Source: Rhodospirillaceae bacterium (GTDB lineage: Bacteria; Pseudomonadota; Alphaproteobacteria; UBA11073). Taken from it: 6,098 nt of DNA. The stretch spans positions 1-6,098 of the forward strand of contig DPZW01000095.1 in assembly GCA_003536545.1 (NCBI GenBank). Reading direction: 5' to 3'. Numbering within the stretch: the first letter of the stretch is position 1; every line of letters begins with the position of its first letter. The position numbers and the translations under genes were made by a program. Of the stretch, positions 1 through 4,542 are shown one piece after another. The notes below the pieces were generated by a model, which saw only the letters and a list, made by a program, of their open reading frames with translations, made no database searches and was not told the DNA's origin.

Positions 1-1070
1 TCCCAAAAGATATTTCACCCCTCGCGCAGGGCCACCGCGAACATCCATTACTCACCGAACGTCATGAAACTTTTATCGCCGGTTGGGAATTCTGCAACGG
101 CTTTTCGGAATTATCCGATCCTGCCGAACAACGCGCACGCTTCGAAGCACAGGATGCCCAGCGCAAAGCAGGCGATGAAGAAGCCCAGCATCTGGATGAG
201 GATTTCATTCACGCCCTGGAGCTGGGCCTGCCCGCCACGGGCGGCCTGGGCATCGGGATTGATCGTCTGGCGATGTTGCTGACGGGCAGTGAAACCATCC
301 GCGAAGTGATTGCCTTCCCAACGATGCGGCCATTGGCAGGACAGCCAGCTGCAAAACCTGCTATTGTAAAATCCGCTCCTGCGGCGGTTACAGCAGGTAA
401 AATAGAATTATTGATTTTGCCCGAAGTGCGTACGAAATTCCCACAGCAGTTTAGCATCATGTTTGGCTCAATGGCTCAGCCGGATAATATGAAACTGAAA
501 TCCGGAATTAAAACGCTCAAGGAAAAAATCAAAGCACAGCTGGATGGCAAGACACTGGATGATCTTCCTGCCATTCAACACTGGCGTAAAATTTTTGTTC
601 AGATGAATGCGCCTCAGGGCAATGTGGCATCGGTTGAATATCTCACGCGCCGTTTCCTGGAAACCGGCGATGTTCCTGGTGCGCCAGATAATCTGATGGT
701 GAAATTTTACAATTGCTTGTCAGTTTTATATCAGGTGCCGATGGGTTCTTATGATACGCGCTTCATCAATGGTGGTATTCAGTTACGCATAGCAAAAGCA
801 GGCGAAGCATTCACGCCGCTGGGTCGCCCCAAGGAAACGGAATCCACGCAGGACGGCGAAGTCATCTGGGTCGACGAAGAAAAAACGCTCTGCCGTTTCT
901 GGAATAAACAGGACAGCCATCTCTCGCGTCTGCGCGGTGACACGGAAAACCTGTTATTGTTTGTGGATGCAACTGCAAATAGCGAGGCAGAAGCGGAAAG
1001 TTTTGCAGCACCCATGCTGGCGGATATGCAGAGTTTGCTTGGAGCTTCCCCTGTAATGACCGTCAAATAG
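1..1070 (+). CDS. lysS: Lysyl-tRNA synthetase, class II (C-terminal part), fused to a B3/4 editing-type domain; 5' end outside window
   Basis: Reading from base 3, the frame is open for 355 codons to the TAG at 1068-1070; the gene starts left of the window. Residues 1-111 match the end of the class II LysRS catalytic core, which charges tRNA-Lys in the cytoplasm. Visible landmarks are the FIAGWEFCNGFSELSDP block (E29, N32, F34, E36, equivalent to known lysine/ATP/metal-site residues), the ALELGLP segment and motif 3 GLGIGIDR (81-88), then IREVIAFPTMRPL, where ordinary LysS ends. Here the frame continues through an Ala/Pro-rich linker (about 112-132) into some 220 residues resembling the COG3382/PheRS-beta B3/4 fold: HWRKIF (193-198), an FYNCLSVLYQVPMGSYD block (235-251), LRIAKAGEAFTPLG (261-274), GEVIWVDEEKTLCRFWN (285-301) and TENLLLFVD (314-322). 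B3/4 domains in PheRS hydrolyse mischarged tRNA, so an editing role is inferred. Within the LysRS segment only GWEFC departs from the usual GREI(G/A). The last 17 codons plus stop are repeated at 1858-1908. Confidence 0.93.
   Translation, partial: PKDISPLAQGHREHPLLTERHETFIAGWEFCNGFSELSDPAEQRARFEAQDAQRKAGDEEAQHLDEDFIHALELGLPATGGLGIGIDRLAMLLTGSETIREVIAFPTMRPLAGQPAAKPAIVKSAPAAVTAGKIELLILPEVRTKFPQQFSIMFGSMAQPDNMKLKSGIKTLKEKIKAQLDGKTLDDLPAIQHWRKIFVQMNAPQGNVASVEYLTRRFLETGDVPGAPDNLMVKFYNCLSVLYQVPMGSYDTRFINGGIQLRIAKAGEAFTPLGRPKETESTQDGEVIWVDEEKTLCRFWNKQDSHLSRLRGDTENLLLFVDATANSEAEAESFAAPMLADMQSLLGASPVMTVK
402..1022 (+). other. B3/4 tRNA-editing-type domain within the lysS fusion
   Basis: Residues ~134-340 of the fusion protein. 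The order of conserved blocks (wR..y, EyLtRR, yN.lSvl..vPmGsyD, LR.A..GE.f.pLG, GEViwvDe...lCRfWN, T.nlllfvD) is that of stand-alone B3/4 proteins and of the PheRS beta-chain editing module, recognised from memory. The domain looks complete and free of stops or frameshifts, so it is probably functional. Which mischarged tRNA it would act on cannot be told from sequence. Confidence 0.85.
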
Positions 1071-1071
1071 C
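1018..1071 (+). repeat. 54-bp direct repeat, left copy, at the 3' end of lysS
   Basis: These 54 bases are identical to 1856-1909. They cover the last 17 codons of the lysS fusion, its TAG stop and one further base. Just outside, the two sites differ: upstream the homologous coding sequence drops to 47 of 70 matching bases, and downstream there is no similarity. Perfect identity that ends one base after the stop codon is what one expects of a recombination core at a gene's 3' end. Confidence 0.92.
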
Positions 1072-1105
1072 CTTTTATCTTTTCAATGGCTGAGCATAGG
1101 TAAAA

Positions 1106-1720
1106 TCAGGGCTCGTTTTTTCCGCCTCCGGTAATGCGGGTTTTTACGTCATTTCGCAGGTCAGGCCGCATACTTGAGGCAGCCTTGTCCGCACGGCCTT
1201 CAATTAATTGAGCCTTGTTTTTTTGGGATTGCATATCATTCGTCACTAATCCGGGCCTATGCTCTGCAAAGATACTACGCAAAGCTCTTTCAAATTTATC
1301 AGGAGTGGTAACATAAGCCGCATAATCAGCTTCATTATTGCTACTGATGCCAAGCATTTTTCTGGCTAACCCCATTTTCTCATCCATATCATTGATCAAT
1401 ACAATCGCTATAAATTTTCCTTCATTCAACATTTCAGAAAGCGCATAGGCCGTATCTGGCGTAATAGAGCTGGTTAGGGCAGAGGCAGTGCAGACCAAAA
1501 TATTAGCTTTACCGCTTTTAACTGCATTAAATGTTGCCAAGGCATTTTCGGTTACTGAATACTTAAAATCTGCTCTATTATTTTCATGGAGGAATTGCAG
1601 CACATCCAAAAGCGGATTTTTCTTAATTCTCATGCCTAGAAACGTGCCGGTTGGTTTCGTTTGATGGGTTAAGCAAGCAACAGTGACTGCGGAATCTTCT
1701 CCATCTAGATTAACAGACAT
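1106..1720 (-). CDS. Unrecognised 204-aa protein in the insert between the lysS-tail repeats
   Basis: I do not recognise this protein. The start is well supported: minus-strand AGGAG (plus 1728-1732) lies 7 bases before the ATG, and two TATAAT hexamers lie upstream. Residues about 35-150 alternate predicted helices and hydrophobic strands (for example KANILVCTASAL and GKFIAIVLINDMD), ending in ADYAAYVTTPDKFERALRSIF. This is vaguely like an alpha/beta, receiver-type fold, but I see no convincing phospho-acceptor pattern, so that is only an impression. The C-terminal ~45 residues are charged, rich in Lys, Arg and Asp, and probably disordered. There is no signal peptide or membrane segment. The gene faces lysS tail-to-tail with only 35 bases between stop codons, and is visibly more AT-rich than the phage-like cluster to the right. 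Its position between two copies of the lysS tail suggests acquisition as a single-gene cassette. Confidence 0.75.
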   Translation of the reverse strand: MSVNLDGEDSAVTVACLTHQTKPTGTFLGMRIKKNPLLDVLQFLHENNRADFKYSVTENALATFNAVKSGKANILVCTASALTSSITPDTAYALSEMLNEGKFIAIVLINDMDEKMGLARKMLGISSNNEADYAAYVTTPDKFERALRSIFAEHRPGLVTNDMQSQKNKAQLIEGRADKAASSMRPDLRNDVKTRITGGGKNEP

Positions 1721-1736
1721 TTATTATCTCCTCTAA

Positions 1737-1781
1737 ATTATATGCTAGGGGATTATAGCCCAATTAGGAAATGGCGGCCAA
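1737..1781 (-). promoter_or_regulatory. Promoter of the 204-aa cassette gene
   Basis: On the minus strand, TTGGCC (plus 1776-1781) is followed after 18 bases by a perfect TATAAT (plus 1752-1757). A second perfect TATAAT lies closer to the gene (plus 1737-1742), but without a good -35 element. Both precede the AGGAG ribosome-binding site. The gene therefore probably carries its own sigma-70-type promoter and does not depend on neighbours, which suits a mobile cassette. Confidence 0.55.
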
Positions 1782-1785
1782 GTAG

Positions 1786-1908
1786 AATTTGTTGCTATTT
1801 GTGGATTCCACAGTGGGCAGCCCGGCAAAAGCAGAAAGTTTCACAACAGCCATATTGGCGGATATGCAGAGTTTGCTTGGAGCTTCCCCTGTAATGACCG
1901 TCAAATAG
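1786..1908 (+). pseudogene. Second, diverged copy of the lysS-B3/4 gene's 3' end (40 codons plus stop)
   Basis: Reading from 1786 gives NLLLFVDSTVGSPAKAESF, then TTAIL and the 16-residue tail ADMQSLLGASPVMTVK, then TAG. It aligns without gaps to residues 316-355 of the lysS fusion. The first 24 codons match at 15 residues, with many synonymous base differences; from 1856 on the DNA is identical. The in-frame triplet just before is TAG (1783-1785), and similarity to lysS stops there, so this is a gene fragment and not an expressed gene. The codon-wise divergence suggests that the fragment came from a functional relative of the gene and is not a decayed local duplicate. Confidence 0.88.
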
Positions 1909-1909
1909 C
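1856..1909 (+). repeat. 54-bp direct repeat, right copy
   Basis: Identical to 1018-1071. The 838-bp spacing between the copies contains the minus-strand 204-aa gene, its promoter, and the diverged part of the lysS tail fragment. To the right follow about 57 bases of AT-rich spacer before the next gene. Confidence 0.92.
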
Positions 1910-1966
1910 GCATTGAAAGTAATAAATTTCTTTATTTCGTGAGGGTGATTTAGCTATTTTGCCTTC

Positions 1967-2563
1967 ATGAAATTTACACTCGAAGATTACCAGTATGCGG
2001 CTGATCATCTCTCCCGCTTGCGTGAGCAGTTTTTGCCGCCAGAAGATAATCTGACTTTCATCACAGATCTCATGTCTACCTATATAGGAATAGAAGACAA
2101 ATCTGCCTTTCTTGAATTAAAGGGCCGTCATTTTGCGGTCGATAGCATTCTGCTTATGCTGGCATTGGCGGAAGAAGGAAAAAACTTGCTGGATATCTTC
2201 CCCAAGTTTCCCGAGGGATTGAAGGAAATTCCTGAAAAATACCACCCTTATTTTTTTGATGATAGCCTGACACTTAATCCAGATAGCGATCAATTTCTAT
2301 TTACCATTCCCCGGATTCTTTTTCATGGAACGCCTCTGGTACGTTTTCTCTCTGAACTTTTGGGGCAAGGTGTCAAAGAAAAAATTATTTCATTGGAAGA
2401 CAGGGAAAAAATCACAGACATCATAGATGCTGTATTGGCAGCAAATAAAGATGCACATCAAATTTATTTTAATCAGATTAATAACGGTATGGTAACAGAA
2501 GAAAATGCACACTATGTGGCAGCACTAAGCGCATATAGGGATATAATTCACGCACAGCCCTGA
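1967..2563 (+). CDS. Unrecognised 198-aa soluble protein
   Basis: I do not recognise a family. The protein looks largely helical and acidic, with no signal peptide, membrane segment or obvious catalytic motif. It opens MKFTLEDYQYAADHLSRL and has an aromatic/proline-rich middle (FPKFPEGLKEIPEKYHPYFF, about residues 79-98). ATG 1967 is the first possible start after the in-frame TGA at 1946-1948. There is no well-placed Shine-Dalgarno: the GAGGG at 1941-1945 is about 21 bases away. TATTTT (1955-1960) ends 6 bases before the ATG, which would fit a leaderless transcript. The gene is AT-rich compared with the phage-like cluster. Its TGA stop directly abuts the stop codon of the convergent regulator gene, with no intergenic base. 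It may be an accessory gene of the same insertion region as the 204-aa gene, or a resident gene of the lysS neighbourhood. Confidence 0.75.
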   Translation: MKFTLEDYQYAADHLSRLREQFLPPEDNLTFITDLMSTYIGIEDKSAFLELKGRHFAVDSILLMLALAEEGKNLLDIFPKFPEGLKEIPEKYHPYFFDDSLTLNPDSDQFLFTIPRILFHGTPLVRFLSELLGQGVKEKIISLEDREKITDIIDAVLAANKDAHQIYFNQINNGMVTEENAHYVAALSAYRDIIHAQP

Positions 2564-3232
2564 TTACTGGCTGACCCACATCACGCGCGCGACCCAGGCC
2601 AGGTCTTTCATGGAGAAACTCTGCTCTTTATGGGCAGGGTTGAGTGATTTCACATCCAGCTTGGTCGCTGTTTTCTTGACCACTTCTTTCGCCGCTACTT
2701 TGCCATCCACAGTTTTTAACACCACGCGGTCGCCTTTGCGGATGGGTTCCCTGGGCGATAAAATCAAAATGTCACCCGCGCGGTAAGCTGGCTCCATGGT
2801 GCTGCCGGAAACCGCCAGCGCATAGGCATGGGGATCCTGCAACGTTGGAATTTTAATCTGTTCCCATTCCTTGCCAGCCGGAAAACCATTGCTGTCAAAA
2901 TTGCTGGCCTGCGCCGCTTCGGCAAAACCCAATACCGGCACAGAACGCGGCGCGGAATAATTCAGTTTTGATAATTCAGCAGGCGAGGTGGGTTCAAAAT
3001 CTTCGCGCTCCACCAATGCAACGAAATCGGAAAAATTGGTGCCGGTGGCTGCCAGGATTTTGGCAATTGATTCCGTGGTCGGCCAGCGCAATTTACCGCC
3101 CGTGGCCGCGCGCTTGCTGGGGTTAAAAGACGTGGGATCTAATCCTGCTTTGCGTGCCAGGCCAGAAGCCGAGAGGCCGTGCGCGGTAGCCAGGCGATCA
3201 ATCGCCAGCCAGATATCCATATGTTCAATCAT
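2564..3232 (-). CDS. HTH transcriptional regulator with S24 (LexA/CI-like) C-terminal domain, catalytic serine replaced
   Basis: This 222-aa DNA-binding regulator has an N-terminal helix-turn-helix (about residues 7-65: LSASGLARKAGLDPTSF, then WPTTESIAKILAATG) and a C-terminal S24 domain (about 97-222). The family normally regulates by dimer binding to operators, and in LexA/CI relatives by RecA-stimulated self-cleavage. Here the usual VxGDSMeP motif reads VSGSTMEP (141-148), so the nucleophilic Ser is Thr145 and the preceding Asp is Ser144. The general-base Lys is kept (AAKEV, K182), and the Ala-Gly cleavage site appears as Ala-Ala (GFAEAA, about 106-107). Start at residue 1 fits the family N-terminus (MIEHMDIWLAIDRL); no Shine-Dalgarno precedes it. 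The C-terminus (SLNPAH, WVARVMWVSQ) is typical of an alphaproteobacterial subfamily, from memory. It is divergent from the phage-like cluster and likely controls it, and possibly itself, through the boxes at 3235-3330. Confidence 0.9.
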   Translation of the reverse strand: MIEHMDIWLAIDRLATAHGLSASGLARKAGLDPTSFNPSKRAATGGKLRWPTTESIAKILAATGTNFSDFVALVEREDFEPTSPAELSKLNYSAPRSVPVLGFAEAAQASNFDSNGFPAGKEWEQIKIPTLQDPHAYALAVSGSTMEPAYRAGDILILSPREPIRKGDRVVLKTVDGKVAAKEVVKKTATKLDVKSLNPAHKEQSFSMKDLAWVARVMWVSQ

Positions 3233-3234
3233 AA

Positions 3235-3330
3235 GAAAATATTCATAGAGTCGGGGCTTAAAGTCTATAGGAAATAATTCTTATCATGGTTGACAGGAAC
3301 AGAATCCTATGAGATACAAGGAATATATTC
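3235..3330. promoter_or_regulatory. Three GAAWWWATTC boxes: candidate operators of the S24 regulator
   Basis: Three copies of GAAWWWATTC occur in the 119-bp divergent region: GAAAATATTC at 3235-3244, GAAATAATTC at 3271-3280 and GAATATATTC at 3321-3330. The last is a perfect palindrome. Boxes 1 and 3 agree at 12 of 13 bases when extended by ATA. Box 1 ends 2 bases from the regulator's start codon, box 2 sits just upstream of the TTGACA hexamer, and box 3 lies about where transcription of the phage-like cluster would begin. The layout suits simultaneous autoregulation and repression. The region is AT-rich, so chance similarity is possible. Confidence 0.45.
3290..3318 (+). promoter_or_regulatory. 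Candidate rightward promoter of the phage-like cluster
   Basis: A perfect TTGACA (3290-3295) is followed by a 17-base spacer and GATACA (3313-3318), a weak -10. Transcription would start near 3325, inside the third GAAWWWATTC box, giving a short leader with the Shine-Dalgarno of the first gene. The weak -10 leaves the exact promoter uncertain. Confidence 0.5.
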
Positions 3331-3335
3331 ATATC

Positions 3336-3341
3336 AGGAGG
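3336..3341 (+). promoter_or_regulatory. Ribosome-binding site of the first cluster gene
   Basis: AGGAGG lies 10 bases before ATG 3352. A nearer ATG at 3344 is only 2 bases from it and opens a frame whose product has no family features, so ATG 3352 is chosen. Confidence 0.7.
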
Positions 3342-3351
3342 GTATGACCAG

Positions 3352-3747
3352 ATGCAAAATCCCCAAAACTCAAAAAAAACAGCCCGGGCCGTCATCATTG
3401 GCATTCCCTTCCGCAATGTGGAGGAAGCCTGGTTCTGGTTCATTTGCGCGGTCGAGGCCCGGCGCGACGGCGCAGTGCCGGGGCGTGGCCGTGGGGCTGT
3501 TCCGCGTCCCTGCGAGCCCAATGATATTTATGTGACGCTGGAGCGGCTTTACCGCAACCGCCGCCTGCGCATGGAGCATATGCATGTGCTCTCGCATTAT
3601 GGCCGCCGCCGCATGCCGCCCGAATATCATCGCCGTCACGAAGCGCGCGCCGCCACCTTATGGCGCGAAGCCATGCGCGAGCTGGACGTGATGTTGCAAC
3701 GCCGCGGCATTGTCAGAAATCCATTACAAATCACGGAGGTGTTATGA
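3352..3747 (+). CDS. Basic 131-aa phage-cluster protein, possible DNA-binding regulator
   Basis: This is the first gene of the phage-like cluster. The protein is very rich in Arg: an N-terminal part EEAWFWFICAVEARRDGAVPGRGRG (from about residue 24), a PRPCEPNDIYVTLERLYRNRRL segment (51-72) and two further helices ending LWREAMRELDVMLQRRGIV (103-121). From memory it resembles an uncharacterised family at the start of alphaproteobacterial prophage clusters. The helical, basic C-terminal half (LERLYR, HVLSHYG, LWREAM) recalls small phage late-gene regulators with a sigma region 4-like helix-turn-helix, but that similarity is weak and functional assignment is only an inference. A small-terminase role is an alternative. 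Its stop overlaps the next start as ATGA (3744-3747), so translation of the two genes is probably coupled. Confidence 0.85.
   Translation: MQNPQNSKKTARAVIIGIPFRNVEEAWFWFICAVEARRDGAVPGRGRGAVPRPCEPNDIYVTLERLYRNRRLRMEHMHVLSHYGRRRMPPEYHRRHEARAATLWREAMRELDVMLQRRGIVRNPLQITEVL
3735..3739 (+). promoter_or_regulatory. Ribosome-binding site fixing the start of the 171-aa gene
   Basis: GGAGG lies 4 bases before ATG 3744. The frame is open further left, to an ATG at 3660, but that start has no ribosome-binding site and would overlap the previous gene by 88 bases. The 3744 start overlaps it by only 4. Confidence 0.75.
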
Positions 3748-4259
3748 CTGAAAGAGTAAAAGCGAAGCCCGGAAAACGCGCAGGAGAAAAGATTTCAAAA
3801 CAGAAATCCATCATCGAAGCTTATTTGCCTGCGAATAAAAATTCTTTTGGGCAAAAGCAGCGGGCATGGGTGGTGTTCACGGACGAAGATCGGATTTTCT
3901 GGCTGCGCTGGCTACGGCCCGGTTATCGCCATTGTTTTATGATCATGAATGATGATGAACATTGGCTGGCAGTTGAGCCATTGGCCAGCTGCATGGAAGT
4001 GACAGTGCTGCCATCGCCGCCGGATTTTAATTTGCCTGAATGGCTGCGCGGGCAGGGGCACCAGGTCGTCGAAGCATCTCTGCAACGCAATGTGCAAAAA
4101 ACCGCGCCCATTGCGCCGTTGAATTGCGTGGAGGTTTGCAAGCGCGTTCTGGGCCTGCGCGCCTTGTATATTCTCACGCCCTATCAGCTTTACCGTCATC
4201 TTTCCGGCATTCTGGCCCAAGCCAAAACCACTAAAACCACAGGAGAAAATCATGGGTAG
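3744..4259 (+). CDS. 171-aa phage-cluster protein, possible permuted papain-like fold
   Basis: A hypothetical phage-type protein with a Lys-rich N-terminus (residues 1-40) followed by a compact domain. Conserved-looking elements in order are GYRHCFMIMNDDEHWLAVEPL (60-80), DFNLPEWLRGQG (94-105), APLNCVEVCKRVLG (124-137) and ILTPYQLYRHL (143-153). A His (H63) in a strand, then an acidic residue after a Trp strand (E78), then an Asn-Cys at the start of a helix (C128) is the order seen in circularly permuted NlpC/P60-like cysteine hydrolases. I infer a possible peptidase or amidase fold; no such activity is proven for this family as far as I know. As I remember, similar proteins sit next to portal genes in podovirus-like prophages. 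It overlaps the previous gene by 4 bases and the next by 8. Confidence 0.85.
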   Translation: MTERVKAKPGKRAGEKISKQKSIIEAYLPANKNSFGQKQRAWVVFTDEDRIFWLRWLRPGYRHCFMIMNDDEHWLAVEPLASCMEVTVLPSPPDFNLPEWLRGQGHQVVEASLQRNVQKTAPIAPLNCVEVCKRVLGLRALYILTPYQLYRHLSGILAQAKTTKTTGENHG

Positions 4260-4542
4260 CATTATTCCCATTGGAAAATTATTTCGTATTCCTACGCCCA
4301 GTGCGCCCGCCTATACACCGCCGCCTGCGCCAACGCAAAACAATACCAATAATAACGCAAACAATAATTCTGGACCTAATACTCCGCCGCCGGAGCAGTC
4401 AGGTCCGACACCCGAGAAATTGCGCGAACAAAATCTGGAAGGCCGAAACTTTGGCCTTTCTGGCCTTATCGGCACGTCTTTGCATGGATTATTGGGTTTT
4501 TCTGGCAAATTGCCGCAACGCAAAACCCTGTTGGGGGAATAA
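4252..4542 (+). CDS. Small 96-aa phage structural-cluster protein with KTLLGE tail
   Basis: The layout is a short hydrophobic N-terminus (MGSIIPIGKLF), a Pro/Asn-rich low-complexity spacer (about residues 15-55, including the run NNTNNNANNN), and a conserved-looking C-terminus with NFGLSGLIGTSLHGLLG (66-82) and PQRKTLLGE (88-96). As I remember, small phage proteins of this design, ending in an RKTLLG-like motif after a GTILTS-like strand, are common beside portal genes of podo- and siphovirus-like prophages; their role is not established. AGGAG (4241-4245) is 6 bases before the ATG. The start lies inside the previous gene (8-base overlap), and its TAA is immediately followed by the portal ATG. 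It is neither a lipoprotein nor a secreted protein, having no lipobox or signal peptide. Confidence 0.85.
   Translation: MGSIIPIGKLFRIPTPSAPAYTPPPAPTQNNTNNNANNNSGPNTPPPEQSGPTPEKLREQNLEGRNFGLSGLIGTSLHGLLGFSGKLPQRKTLLGE

Noticed and set aside
779..1066. Minus-strand frame opposite the B3/4 domain
   Set aside because: It lies wholly within the lysS fusion, is Ser/Arg-rich in the way of a reverse-frame shadow, and has no start signals.
273..1070. A separate 265-aa gene starting at ATG 273
   Set aside because: This ATG lies within motif 3 of LysRS (GLGIGIDRLAM), and the frame is open to the left edge with clear LysRS sequence; it is an internal methionine.
1071..1105. A terminator between lysS and the convergent 204-aa gene
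   Set aside because: I found no stem of useful length followed by a T-run in these 35 bases on either strand.
1106..1720. Calling the 204-aa protein a response-regulator receiver domain
   Set aside because: The alternation of strands and helices is only suggestive, and the conserved acidic pocket, phospho-Asp and Lys are not convincingly placed.
3235..3330. The three GAAWWWATTC boxes as a CRISPR-like or iteron array
   Set aside because: There are only three copies, they are short, and the spacings (36 and 50) are unequal; operators are a better reading.
3344..3535. A frame starting at ATG 3344, just after the AGGAGG
   Set aside because: The start is too close to the Shine-Dalgarno, and the product has no family features, while the overlapping frame from 3352 has a coherent helical, Arg-rich protein coupled to the next gene.
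3660..3743. An upstream extension of the 171-aa gene to ATG 3660
   Set aside because: It has no ribosome-binding site and would overlap the preceding gene by 88 bases; GGAGG at 3735-3739 and the ATGA overlap support ATG 3744.
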